A DNA stretch of 44,187 bases, taken from assembly GCA_023262495.1 (NCBI GenBank), contig JALRAS010000011.1, positions 1 to 44,187 of the forward strand, in the 5' to 3' direction. Source of the stretch: Bacteroidia bacterium (lineage in GTDB: Bacteria > Bacteroidota > Bacteroidia > UBA4408). The notes below the pieces were generated by a model. The model searched no databases. It was not told where the DNA came from and was given only the letters and a program-made list of their open reading frames with translations. Positions 17,805 through 26,488 of the stretch are shown here, in pieces. The position numbers were made by a program, and so were the translations under genes. Each line of letters begins with the position of its first letter. Positions within the stretch are counted from its first letter, which is position 1.

Positions 17805-18686
17805 CTAAGCGCCTGAAAAGCGCTTTTTTAAATAGGCATTCATAAAAATAGTGCTCAAAATAAATACTGTTCCTAGGTAAAAAGACGGGCTAAGATATTT
17901 GCTCTCACCAAGTATAATTGCTGCCAATATGATGGTGTATAAGGGTTCAAGGTTGATACTCAATACCACCGTATAAGGACTAATTTCTTTCATAATAGCT
18001 ACACTGATGACGAAGGTAAAGGCGGTACAAACAATGCCCAATAGTGTTAACCAAATGATATCTGAAAGTCCTACACTGAAAAAATCTGCGGTAAAATGAC
18101 CGGTGATAGCAAAGTAAATAGTTAGGAAAAGAAAGCCACCGCTTAGTTCATAAAAAGTAATGGTATAGGCATTTCCACCTTTGGTGAGCATACCATTTAA
18201 TACCGGAAAAACAGATGCTAAAAAAGCCGATATAATGCCATAAATCATCCCTAGTTTGTACGTGTAATTGATTTTGAAAATCAAATACAAACTAAAAATA
18301 ATCACAAAGCCAAGTACAACCTCATAAACAATTATTTTACGCTTGTAAAACAATGGTTCTATGAGTGCTGTAAAGAATGTTGATGATGACAAACACACCA
18401 CGGCAATACTCACCGGTGCTGTTTTTATGCTGAGGTAAAAAAACACCCAATGTGAGGCAATAACCAATCCGGTAAGTAAGTAGTACAAAAGTTGTTTAGA
18501 TGTACAGGTCAATGCTTGCTTTTTGATAAAAGTAATAAACACTAGCAATGACGAAACAGCAATCAGCAAACGATACCAAACCAGGTCCTCGGCCTCAATA
18601 CTGATTAGCTTGCCAAGTATGCCTGTAAATCCATAAATAAAAACTGTAAGGTGTAAAAGCAGGTAGTTTTTATATCGACTCAGCAA
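17805..18686 (-). CDS. EamA/DMT-family transporter
   Basis: 293 residues with ten predicted hydrophobic helices and two EamA repeats. The second repeat is marked by LGIVCTAFTFVISVAIMKEISPYTVVLSINLEPLYTII, typical of the drug/metabolite transporter superfamily. It is an inner-membrane exporter or importer of unknown small metabolites. The start is TTG (MLSRYKNYLLLHLTVFIYGF). No ATG precedes the first helix in frame. It lies 50 nt after the nucleoside transporter gene on the same strand and could be co-transcribed with it. Its 3' end overlaps the terminator of the convergent gene. Confidence 0.92.
   Translation of the reverse strand: MLSRYKNYLLLHLTVFIYGFTGILGKLISIEAEDLVWYRLLIAVSSLLVFITFIKKQALTCTSKQLLYYLLTGLVIASHWVFFYLSIKTAPVSIAVVCLSSSTFFTALIEPLFYKRKIIVYEVVLGFVIIFSLYLIFKINYTYKLGMIYGIISAFLASVFPVLNGMLTKGGNAYTITFYELSGGFLFLTIYFAITGHFTADFFSVGLSDIIWLTLLGIVCTAFTFVISVAIMKEISPYTVVLSINLEPLYTIILAAIILGESKYLSPSFYLGTVFILSTIFMNAYLKKRFSGA
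17807..17829 (+). terminator. Terminator of the Asp-box gene, inside the 3' end of the convergent gene
   Basis: AAGCGC, 7-nt loop, GCGCTT, then T run to 17829. It starts 8 nt after the plus-strand stop and sits inside the last codons of the minus-strand EamA gene, so one sequence serves both as coding DNA and as terminator. Confidence 0.75.
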
Positions 18687-18736
18687 GGAATGTTTGTTTT
18701 AAAGTGTAAATCAATAGACTTGAAAAGTACTCGGTA

Positions 18737-20020
18737 CTAACCGATTAAAATGCCCGCAATTGTGGCCGATAAATAACTGGCTAGCGTGCCGCAAATGAGT
18801 GCTTTAAAACCGAGTTTTGCTAAGTCTTGTCTGCGATCGGGGGCAAGCTCACCGATACCGCCAACTTGAATGGCTATACTGCTGAAATTGGCAAATCCGC
18901 ACAAGGCAAAACTTACAATGGTAAGTGCTTTTTTACTGAGTAGGCCCGCTTTAATCATTCCCGATAAATCGCTGTACGCTACAAATTCGTTGATCACCAT
19001 TTTGGTACCAAGCAGTCCGCCAACCTGTGCTGCTTCATTCCATGGCACGCCCATGATAAATGCAAATACCGAGAAAAAAGCGCCAAGTATTTGTTTGAGA
19101 GAAAGCATGTTAAGATCAATGCCGATAGAAGAAAGAGACATACCAGCCGAAACCATACCCCTGCCCGTATAGCCAAGGATAGCATCAATCATGGCAATGA
19201 GTGCAATAAAACCAATCAACATGGCAATTACGTTTAAAGATACTTTTAAGCCATCTGAAGCACCATGCGAGATGGCATCCATTAAGTTAGCATGCGCTTG
19301 TTTAATTTCAAGTTTAACAGTGCCTTTGGTGGTTGATTCTTCGGTTTCGGGCATTACTATTTTAGAGATTACCAATGCACCGGGTGCTGCCATTAAACTA
19401 GCTGCAATAAGGTATTCGGCAGGTACACCCATAGAAATATAAACTGCCATTACACCACCCGCAATACAAGCCATACTGCCCGCCATAGAAGCCAAAATCT
19501 CACTCATTGTCATGCTGCTGATGTAGGGTTTAATCATAATTTGTGCTTCAACTTGTCCTACAAAGGCGCTTGCTACATTGCTAATTGCCTCGCTGCCGCT
19601 TACCCCCATTAAACGGTGAACCACTTTAGCAACAACCGAAACAATGCGTTGCATAAGTCCTATATGATAGGCAATACTCACCAATACCGATACAAAAATG
19701 ATGGTAGGCATGATTTTAAAAATGAAAATAAAACTGCTGCCCGCCCCAAAAACACCTTCCAGTTTTTCTTTGCTAACAAGGATGCCGAAAACAAAATCGG
19801 CCCCGCGATCGCTGAACTCAAGCAGCTTGCTCACAGCATTTCCCAATTTTCCAAACAAAGCTTGCCCTAGAGGAACTTTTAAAATAAACAAAGCAAGCAG
19901 GCCTTGCAATAATAAACCCATACCTACTAACTTGTAGTTGATTTGTTTTTTGTGGCTGCTCAGCAAATAAGCAATACCCAGTATAACAATAATTCCTATA
20001 ATTCCTGTAAATCTATCCAT
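18737..20020 (-). CDS. Concentrative nucleoside transporter (NupC/CNT family)
   Basis: 427 residues, multi-pass. Family signatures are present: ISNVASAFVGQVEAQIMIKPY, MTMSEILASMAGSMACIAGGVMAVYI, ISKIVMPETEES and LCGFANFSSIAIQVGGIG. Members import nucleosides using a sodium or proton gradient. An unusual soluble stretch, TKGTVKLEIKQAHANLMDAISHGASDG, follows the conserved PETE motif, which is normal for bacterial members. The start ATG is clear. A possible -7 box (TATTTTTG on the minus strand, 20062-20069) lies 41 nt upstream. Confidence 0.95.
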   Translation of the reverse strand: MDRFTGIIGIIVILGIAYLLSSHKKQINYKLVGMGLLLQGLLALFILKVPLGQALFGKLGNAVSKLLEFSDRGADFVFGILVSKEKLEGVFGAGSSFIFIFKIMPTIIFVSVLVSIAYHIGLMQRIVSVVAKVVHRLMGVSGSEAISNVASAFVGQVEAQIMIKPYISSMTMSEILASMAGSMACIAGGVMAVYISMGVPAEYLIAASLMAAPGALVISKIVMPETEESTTKGTVKLEIKQAHANLMDAISHGASDGLKVSLNVIAMLIGFIALIAMIDAILGYTGRGMVSAGMSLSSIGIDLNMLSLKQILGAFFSVFAFIMGVPWNEAAQVGGLLGTKMVINEFVAYSDLSGMIKAGLLSKKALTIVSFALCGFANFSSIAIQVGGIGELAPDRRQDLAKLGFKALICGTLASYLSATIAGILIG

Positions 20021-20240
20021 AAAGTAAAATCAACGGTTTTAATTCTAAAATAATAATCTATCAAAAATAAATAATTTAGATACAATGATAAACTTAATAG
20101 AAGATTAATCACTCGTTCATATTGGTAAGATATTCACAATGCATTCACAAAGCAGGTGTTTGCTTAAAATTGAAACTATTTAATTCAACTTTGCATTTGC
20201 ATCATATTTTGATTTTATTTGCAGTATATGTGTCGTTGGT

Positions 20241-20678
20241 ATGAAAGTTAAATTGCAACAGCCCAAACTTATAGGTAGACGCGAGAGAATTAGTTTTCCC
20301 GAGTTGAGCTTGTTTGGTATTGAGGCAAAAATTGACACCGGGGCCTACACCACTACCATTCATTGTCACGATATTATACTGAAAGAAATTAACGGCAAAG
20401 ATGTGCTTTGTTTTAAGTTACTTGATCCCGAGCATCCTGAATACGCAGATAAGGAGTTGCGATTTGAAAATTACAAATTGAAAACATTTAAAAATTCTTT
20501 TGGCGAACAAGAAAGCAGGTATGTTGTTCAAACGCTGATTAAACTTGGCAATCGAAAAATTAGAGGAGCAGTATCACTCACAAGCAGAGCGGGTATGCGA
20601 TATCCGGTATTGTTAGGCAGAAAAATCCTGAAAGGAAGATTTCATGTAGATGTATCAGCTGAGTATCTCTTAAAGTAA
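20241..20678 (+). CDS. RimB-like retropepsin-fold protease (Zn_protease family, COG4067)
   Basis: 145 residues. FGIEAKIDTGAYTTTIHC carries the D-T-G-A motif of aspartyl-protease-like folds, and the family is historically called 'ATP-dependent zinc protease'. It ends with AGMRYPVLLGRKILKGRFHVDVS, also typical. In pseudomonads a relative (RimB) works beside RimK and removes glutamate tails from ribosomal protein S6. Here it lies 24 nt upstream of rimK, so the same pairing is likely. No clear consensus promoter is visible in the 220-nt gap upstream. Confidence 0.88.
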   Translation: MKVKLQQPKLIGRRERISFPELSLFGIEAKIDTGAYTTTIHCHDIILKEINGKDVLCFKLLDPEHPEYADKELRFENYKLKTFKNSFGEQESRYVVQTLIKLGNRKIRGAVSLTSRAGMRYPVLLGRKILKGRFHVDVSAEYLLK

Positions 20679-20702
20679 TAATTTTACCACAATTTATTCC
20701 CT

Positions 20703-21593
20703 ATGAAAATAGCAATCTTATCAAGAAATCCTTCTCTTTATTCAACCAAAAGATTAGTTGAGGCGGGTAAGCAAAGAGGTCACGAAATGATGATACTTGA
20801 CCATCAAAAATGTGTTTTGGTGATTGAGCAGGGTAAGCCCAAAATTGTTTATGGCGGGCACGATGTAGTTGGTGTAGATGCTATTATTCCCCGAATAGGA
20901 GCTTCTGTAACATTTTACGGTGCTGCTGTAGTGCGACAATTTGAACAAATGAAAATTTTTTCAGCAGTAGAATCGCAAGCACTTGTGCGTTCAAGAGATA
21001 AATTGCGCAGTTTGCAACTACTGGCAAAAGCCGGAATAGGAATGCCAAAAACTGCTTTTGCCTCACATCCAAAAGATATTGATAATGTGCTCGAACAAGT
21101 AGGCGGAGCGCCCGTGGTGATTAAACTATTGGAAGGCACCCAGGGCATTGGGGTAATATTGGCCGAAACAAGAAACTCTGCTAAATCAGTGATTGAAGCA
21201 TTTTTAGGTGTGGAGGTAAATATACTTGTGCAAGAGTTTATCAAAGAGGCCAAAGGTGCTGATGTACGTGCATTTATTGTTGATGGTCAAATTGTGGGTG
21301 CCATGAAAAGACAAGGTGCCGAAGGCGATTTCAGATCGAACTTGCACCGAGGTGGTGTAGCCACAGTAATTGAGTTGACCGCGCAAGAAAAAGCAACCGC
21401 CATCAAAGCAGCAAAGAAATTAGGGCTTGCCATTGCCGGTGTAGATATGCTACGCAGCGAAAGAGGCCCATTGGTGATGGAGGTGAACTCATCTCCGGGT
21501 CTAGAAGGTATAGAGGGAGCAACCAAAGTTGATATTGCAGGAAAAATCATAGAGTATATAGAGCGCAACGAGTTTACCAGTCACGATAATTAA
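20703..21593 (+). CDS. rimK: Ribosomal protein S6--L-glutamate ligase (ATP-grasp)
   Basis: 296 residues, the normal RimK length. ATP-grasp features: [44 protein letters not shown], and the metal-binding [17 protein letters not shown]. The enzyme adds glutamates to the C-terminus of ribosomal protein S6 (known for the family). It is paired with the RimB-like protease just upstream. The nadB coding frame follows closely. Confidence 0.96.
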   Translation: MKIAILSRNPSLYSTKRLVEAGKQRGHEMMILDHQKCVLVIEQGKPKIVYGGHDVVGVDAIIPRIGASVTFYGAAVVRQFEQMKIFSAVESQALVRSRDKLRSLQLLAKAGIGMPKTAFASHPKDIDNVLEQVGGAPVVIKLLEGTQGIGVILAETRNSAKSVIEAFLGVEVNILVQEFIKEAKGADVRAFIVDGQIVGAMKRQGAEGDFRSNLHRGGVATVIELTAQEKATAIKAAKKLGLAIAGVDMLRSERGPLVMEVNSSPGLEGIEGATKVDIAGKIIEYIERNEFTSHDN

Positions 21594-21650
21594 TTGGTTA
21601 AACCAAAACAATTCCCGGTTGTTTACTCACATCGTTTACATCACACTTGC

Positions 21651-23216
21651 ATGTATAAAAAAGAAGTAGATTTTTTAATCATAGGTTCTGGTATTGCAGG
21701 AATAAGCTATGCGCTTAAGGTTGCTGCCTATGGGAAAGTGCTCATGCTTACCAAAAGCGATGAAGATGAGAGCAACACCAAATATGCTCAAGGTGGTATT
21801 GCAGCTGTTATGTATGCTCCCGATTCGTACGATAAACATGTGGAGGATACACTCATTTGTGGTGATGGAGAGTGCGATGAAAAAGTGGTGAAACTTGTGA
21901 TTGGCGAATCTACCGAAAGAATTAATGAGTTGATTGGATGGGGTGCGCAGTTTGATAAAACATCAAGCGGCAACTACGATTTAGCCAAGGAGGGCGGTCA
22001 TTCCGAAAAAAGAATTTTGCATCACAAAGACAATACCGGATTTGAAATTGAACGTGCCCTTTTAGCTCAGGCACATCAACATCCCAACATAGAAATACTT
22101 TCGCATTACTATGCCATGGAAATTATTACCCAACATCATCTTGGTGTATGGGTCAATAGCCAAACACCCGGTATAGAGTGTTATGGTGTGTATGCATTAA
22201 ATTTAAAAACAGAAAAGATTGAGATTATTGCTGCAAAAATTGTATTGATGGCCTCAGGTGGTTGCGGACATATTTATGAAAGCACTACTAATCCCACCAT
22301 CGCAACTGGCGATGGGGTGGCCATGGTGTACAGGGCAAAAGGTAAAATCAAAGACATGGAGTTTATACAGTTCCATCCTACTTCATTGTATCAGCCCGGG
22401 CAACATCCCTCTTTCTTGATATCAGAGGCAGTACGCGGCTTTGGAGCTGTTTTGAAAAATACCGATGGGGTAGAGTTTATGCATAAATACGATGCAAGAA
22501 AAGAATTGGCTCCGCGCGATATTGTTGCCAGAGCAATTGATAATGAAATGAAAACAAGAGGGGATGATTTTGTGTATCTCGATTGTACACAACTTAATCA
22601 AGAAGAGTTTATCAAACATTTTCCTAATATCTATCACAAGTGTCTTTCAGTTAATATCGATATTTTTCATGCAATGATTCCTGTGGTGCCTGCCGCGCAT
22701 TACATGTGTGGAGGAATTGACGTGGATGATCATGGGCGTAGCAGCATAAAAAATTTATATGCAGTTGGTGAATGCTCAAGAACGGGCTTGCATGGAGCTA
22801 ACCGACTTGCTTCAAACTCTTTGTTGGAGGCATTGGTTTTTGCACACAGAGCGGCTGTGCATGCCTGCAATCAAATTAACGCTATTGATTTGATGAATGG
22901 CATACCGGCATGGAATGCAGAGGGTACAGCAAGCCCCGAAGAAATGGTTTTAATTACTCAAAGCTTAAAGGAATTGCAAGCAATTATGAGCAATTACGTG
23001 GGAATTGTAAGATCGGACTTGCGCCTTAAACGTGCATTTGATCGCTTACTTATTTTGCATAAAGAGACTGAAAGTTTATACGAAAGAACCACGGTAAGCA
23101 AACAACTTTGTGAGTTACGTAACATGATTAAGGTAGGATATGTAATTATTAAACAAGCCATACAGCGCAAGGAAAGCAGAGGACTACACTTCAACCTTGA
23201 TTATCCTCGCAAATAA
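21651..23216 (+). CDS. nadB: L-aspartate oxidase
   Basis: The track ORF starts with a TTG at 21594 and adds 19 unlikely residues. The ATG at 21651 gives MYKKEVDFLIIGSGIAGIS and 521 residues. FAD-binding Rossmann motif GSGIAGIS; fumarate reductase/succinate dehydrogenase fold segments NTKYAQGGIAAV, MEFIQFHPTSLY, and the active-site region APRDIVARAID; FAD-binding YMCGGIDVDDHGRSS and GANRLASNSLLEALVF. It turns aspartate into iminoaspartate in de novo NAD synthesis. No nadA or nadC is nearby in the window. It lies 57 nt after rimK. Confidence 0.95.
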   Translation: MYKKEVDFLIIGSGIAGISYALKVAAYGKVLMLTKSDEDESNTKYAQGGIAAVMYAPDSYDKHVEDTLICGDGECDEKVVKLVIGESTERINELIGWGAQFDKTSSGNYDLAKEGGHSEKRILHHKDNTGFEIERALLAQAHQHPNIEILSHYYAMEIITQHHLGVWVNSQTPGIECYGVYALNLKTEKIEIIAAKIVLMASGGCGHIYESTTNPTIATGDGVAMVYRAKGKIKDMEFIQFHPTSLYQPGQHPSFLISEAVRGFGAVLKNTDGVEFMHKYDARKELAPRDIVARAIDNEMKTRGDDFVYLDCTQLNQEEFIKHFPNIYHKCLSVNIDIFHAMIPVVPAAHYMCGGIDVDDHGRSSIKNLYAVGECSRTGLHGANRLASNSLLEALVFAHRAAVHACNQINAIDLMNGIPAWNAEGTASPEEMVLITQSLKELQAIMSNYVGIVRSDLRLKRAFDRLLILHKETESLYERTTVSKQLCELRNMIKVGYVIIKQAIQRKESRGLHFNLDYPRK

Positions 23217-23224
23217 CATACATA

Positions 23225-24340
23225 CTATTGTTTGATGTATTTTCCGGAAACAATCTTGCCAATATCATTGGTAAGCAGATAGAAGTACATACCCGAAGGC
23301 CATGCTGCTGTATTGAGTTGGGTTAAAGTGTTGCTAAGATTTAAAGTGTGCACCATTTTGCCGCTGATATCCATGAATAAAACCTTTGGATGGTAAGCGA
23401 GGGTATTGATTACAATATTCATATCCTCTATGCCGGGATTTGGGGCTATCGAAAACCCTTTTTCATCATGATTATTCAACCCATCGGAAGTTACACTGCA
23501 AGTTAAGTAATAGCGCTCGTTGAGGTAGGTATAGTTAATGACATCATATTGCATAGGAGAAAAATAGTTCCTGCACTTTTTGCGAGAGTAGCTCATAATG
23601 TTTGAAGGATCGGGGGCATAGGGCATTCCATTGGCATCGGTAGCTGTACCGGTATACACACAATTGGTATCAACTGTTGAAGTGCCTAGTGTTGGATCGG
23701 CAGGCGTATCGCAAATATAATCGCCCTCAGTTGCGCAGTTGCTGCCGTCTGCCAACTCATCGGGAGTTCCTCCGTGCGTATGCGGCAGGCCAAACAAGTG
23801 CCCCAATTCATGGGCAAGCGTACTGCCGTTGGTGGCGCAATTGGCCGACATCATTACATAGTCCTCGCTGGGTGGATATTGTGAGTAACCGCAAACCGGG
23901 CTCCCATTGAAATTGACCGAGCCATAGAAATACATATTCACAACTTCTTCGGTGTAAAACTGTGAAAGCACATCGGCATGATGTGTGTTATAATCAAAAG
24001 CATTGTAGAAATCATCGTCAATAATTTGTGGCGACAAACATTCTACAAATACCATATCAGAATTGCTGTAGAACTGGTTAACAGAGTCAATTTCATTGTA
24101 AATTTCTGCAAGCGTTAAATTGCTGCTTCCATCTGATGCCCTAAAGAAATGTATTTGATATGGAATGGTGCTGAGCTGTCGCTTCACAGGCAATGCTAAA
24201 TTAGGTTGTATGCTTGCTCTTATTTTATTGAACCACTCTTGATTATTGATTGTGGCACACTCTTGATTGCTCTGAGCGCTTGCAATTGACAATCCGCAAA
24301 GCGAGATGCAAAAAACAAGTAGGGATTTCATTGTCTTCAT
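23225..24340 (-). CDS. Secreted pappalysin-like (M43) zinc metalloprotease with T9SS tail
   Basis: The track start at 24349 is a TTG lying inside the -7 box, so the ATG at 24340 (or the one at 24331) is chosen. It encodes a signal peptide (MKSLLVFCISLCGLSIASAQ) and a metzincin zinc motif HELGHLFGLPH at about 177-187, followed by THGGTPDELADGSNC, DYICDTPADP and a Met-turn region NIMSYSRKKCRNYFSPMQ. Many cysteines fit a secreted enzyme. The C-terminus is a type A Por tail (FSIAPNPGIEDMNIVI, WPSGMYFYLL, SGKYIKQ). It probably cuts extracellular proteins. It converges with nadB, with only 8 nt between the stops. Confidence 0.93.
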   Translation of the reverse strand: MKTMKSLLVFCISLCGLSIASAQSNQECATINNQEWFNKIRASIQPNLALPVKRQLSTIPYQIHFFRASDGSSNLTLAEIYNEIDSVNQFYSNSDMVFVECLSPQIIDDDFYNAFDYNTHHADVLSQFYTEEVVNMYFYGSVNFNGSPVCGYSQYPPSEDYVMMSANCATNGSTLAHELGHLFGLPHTHGGTPDELADGSNCATEGDYICDTPADPTLGTSTVDTNCVYTGTATDANGMPYAPDPSNIMSYSRKKCRNYFSPMQYDVINYTYLNERYYLTCSVTSDGLNNHDEKGFSIAPNPGIEDMNIVINTLAYHPKVLFMDISGKMVHTLNLSNTLTQLNTAAWPSGMYFYLLTNDIGKIVSGKYIKQ

Positions 24341-24346
24341 TATTTT

Positions 24347-24354
24347 CAAAGATA
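24347..24354 (-). promoter_or_regulatory. -7 box TATCTTTG of the metalloprotease gene
   Basis: Minus-strand TATCTTTG, full consensus, ending 6 nt before the ATG at 24340 and 15 nt before the ATG at 24331. No TTG at the -33 distance. Decides against the track start at 24349. Confidence 0.5.
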
Positions 24355-24506
24355 AAAATTTATCTGTAAGTGTTTATTTGTTGTATCTCACTTTTATTTG
24401 AGCAAGCAGCCAATACTATAAGAAACGAACAATTGAAAGGAATCAAAGGTTGTGTATGGGAGTAGCGACTTTTAAAAAAATTTCATCGTTGAGTATATCT
24501 TTTATC

Positions 24507-24514
24507 TACTTTTG
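24507..24514 (+). promoter_or_regulatory. -7 box TACTTTTG before rpe
   Basis: Full TAnnTTTG match 20 nt before the rpe ATG. A TTG at 24489-24491 lies 15 nt upstream, slightly short. Confidence 0.5.
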
Positions 24515-24534
24515 TATGTCTAAAAAAAACACAA

Positions 24535-25185
24535 ATGATCATTGCTCCTTCCGTTTTATCAGCCGACTTTGGCAATCTGCAAAGAGATATTGAAATGATT
24601 AACAGTTCTGAAGCCGATTGGTTTCATGTAGATGTGATGGATGGCGTTTTTGTGCCTAATATTTCTTTTGGTTTTCCTGTGTTGAAGCAAATAAAAAAGC
24701 ACGCGAAAAAAACCATTGATGTGCATTTAATGATTGTTGATCCGCAACGTTATATTGATGAGTTTTGTGTTCAAGGGGCCGACATTATTTCGGTACACAT
24801 CGAGGCCTGTACGCATCTGCACAGAGCTATTCAGCAAATAAAGTCACTCAACATCAAGGCAGGTGTAGCCATTAATCCGCATACGCCAATTAGTGCTTTA
24901 GAAGATATTATTGCAGAAATTGATTTGGTGTGTTTAATGTCGGTAAACCCCGGTTTTGGCGGACAAAAATTCATTCATAATACTTATAAAAAAGTGTCTC
25001 AACTGAAGGAGCTAATCATCAAAAGCAATTCAAGTGCATTGATTGAAATTGATGGAGGAGTTGATTTTGAAAATGCAGCTTTGCTTAAGCAGGCAGGCGC
25101 TGATGTATTGGTTGCAGGAAATACTGTTTTCTCGCACCCTTCGCCACCGGAGGCAATTGCCCTATTAAAAAGTAAAACTGCCTAA
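24535..25185 (+). CDS. rpe: Ribulose-phosphate 3-epimerase
   Basis: 216 residues, the standard length. TIM-barrel motifs: IIAPSVLSADFGNL, WFHVDVMDGVFVPNISFG, DVHLMIVDPQRY, VNPGFGGQKFIHNT and IEIDGGVDFENA, containing the catalytic Asp and His metal ligands. Interconverts ribulose-5-phosphate and xylulose-5-phosphate in the pentose phosphate pathway. It is a single-gene unit. Its last codon overlaps the last codon of the convergent lhgO gene by 4 nt. Confidence 0.97.
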   Translation: MIIAPSVLSADFGNLQRDIEMINSSEADWFHVDVMDGVFVPNISFGFPVLKQIKKHAKKTIDVHLMIVDPQRYIDEFCVQGADIISVHIEACTHLHRAIQQIKSLNIKAGVAINPHTPISALEDIIAEIDLVCLMSVNPGFGGQKFIHNTYKKVSQLKELIIKSNSSALIEIDGGVDFENAALLKQAGADVLVAGNTVFSHPSPPEAIALLKSKTA

Positions 25186-26390
25186 CTTAAATTAAAACGT
25201 TCAACAGCCATATCGGCTACTGTATTTCCAATGGCTAAACATGCTGTTGCAGCAGGAGAAGGCGCATTCAAAATATGAATGGCATTGCCGCTTCCTTCAA
25301 TTTTAAAATCATCAATCATTTCGCCTTGTGGAGATAGCGCCATGGCGCGCACTCCGGCTCTGCCCGGTGTAATATCATCCATTTCTAAACTAGGTATCAA
25401 TTTTCTCAAACGCTTTAAAAAATATGCTTTTGAAAATGCTCCACGATACTCATCTAAGCCAAAGCGCCAATGCTTTGCAAAGAATTTCCATGTGCCGCCA
25501 AAGGCAAATGCCTCAGCAGTATCTCTAAGGTTAAAGTCGGTTTTGCCGTAACCTTCTCTTTTAAATACAAATACAGCGTTTGGTCCGCACTCCACTCCGC
25601 CATGAATCATGCGTGTGAAATGAACCCCTAAAAATGGAAACTGCGGATTAGGCACAGGATAAATCAAATTCTTAACCTTGCTCATTCCTTGTTCTGACAA
25701 TTCATAATAATCGCCTCTGAAACCAACAATGGCAGAATCAGATGGCGAACCTTCTTTTTTTGCCATTCGATCGCTCTGTAAACCCGCGCAGGTGATGATA
25801 TATTTTCCTTCAAAGTTTCCTTTATTGGTAATTACTGTAGTGCTTGAAGCGCCTTTCTGAAAAGCCTTGGCTTCAGTACCTAACATAATTTTGCTTTGTG
25901 GAAATTTAGCAGTAAGTACTTCCCCTAATCTAACAGTAAGACCAACATAATCAATAATACCCGTACATGGCACATAAATAGCACCAATGCCCTCGGCATA
26001 TGGTTCTATCTCTTTTACTTTTTTTGTATCAATAATTTCAATCCCTTCCACGCCATTGGCAAGGCCATTGTTATACACCTTATTCATGTGCGCCAGTTCC
26101 GACTCGTGTGTAGCCAAAATTACTTTTCCGCAAATATCATGATCTACCTTGTATTCCTTGGCAAAGGCCACCAACTCTCTTCTTCCGTCAACACAATTTT
26201 TTGCCTTAAATGAACCCGGTTTATAGTAAATACCCGAATGTATTACCCCCGAATTTCTGCCCGTTTGGTGTGCCGACAGTTGTTGTTCTTTTTCTAGCAC
26301 CAATATTTTCTTTTGGGGATAACGCAGGTTTAACTTGTATGCTGTTGAGAGGCCAACACACCCTCCACCTATTACTATGATATCGTACAT
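25182..26390 (-). CDS. lhgO: L-2-hydroxyglutarate oxidase/dehydrogenase
   Basis: 402 residues. The N-terminus is an FAD-binding Rossmann fold (IIVIGGGCVGLSTAY) of the DAO family. GRNSGVIHSGIYYKPGS, PFLGVHFTRMIHGGVECGPNAV and the C-terminal HILNAPSPAATACLAIG are characteristic of LhgO. It oxidises L-2-hydroxyglutarate, a by-product of central metabolism, to 2-oxoglutarate (known for the family). Starts with ATG. No consensus -7 box is found in the 98 nt shared with the divergent O-antigen ligase gene on this strand. Confidence 0.95.
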   Translation of the reverse strand: MYDIIVIGGGCVGLSTAYKLNLRYPQKKILVLEKEQQLSAHQTGRNSGVIHSGIYYKPGSFKAKNCVDGRRELVAFAKEYKVDHDICGKVILATHESELAHMNKVYNNGLANGVEGIEIIDTKKVKEIEPYAEGIGAIYVPCTGIIDYVGLTVRLGEVLTAKFPQSKIMLGTEAKAFQKGASSTTVITNKGNFEGKYIITCAGLQSDRMAKKEGSPSDSAIVGFRGDYYELSEQGMSKVKNLIYPVPNPQFPFLGVHFTRMIHGGVECGPNAVFVFKREGYGKTDFNLRDTAEAFAFGGTWKFFAKHWRFGLDEYRGAFSKAYFLKRLRKLIPSLEMDDITPGRAGVRAMALSPQGEMIDDFKIEGSGNAIHILNAPSPAATACLAIGNTVADMAVERFNLS

Positions 26391-26461
26391 AACATTATTT
26401 TAGATGACAAAGAAACGATACATTTTTTTAAAGGTCAACAGAAAAATAAAAACTATAGTTT

Positions 26462-26469
26462 TACGTTTG
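26462..26469 (+). promoter_or_regulatory. -7 box TACGTTTG before the O-antigen ligase gene
   Basis: Full TAnnTTTG match ending 19 nt before the TTG start at 26489. No TTG at the -33 position is visible. Confidence 0.45.
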
Positions 26470-26488
26470 TGAAATACAGATGCGCTGA

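Noticed and set aside
23217-23245. ATACAT / ATGTAT inverted repeat between nadB and the metalloprotease as a terminator
   Set aside because: A stem of only six A/T-rich pairs with a short T tract; too weak to call.
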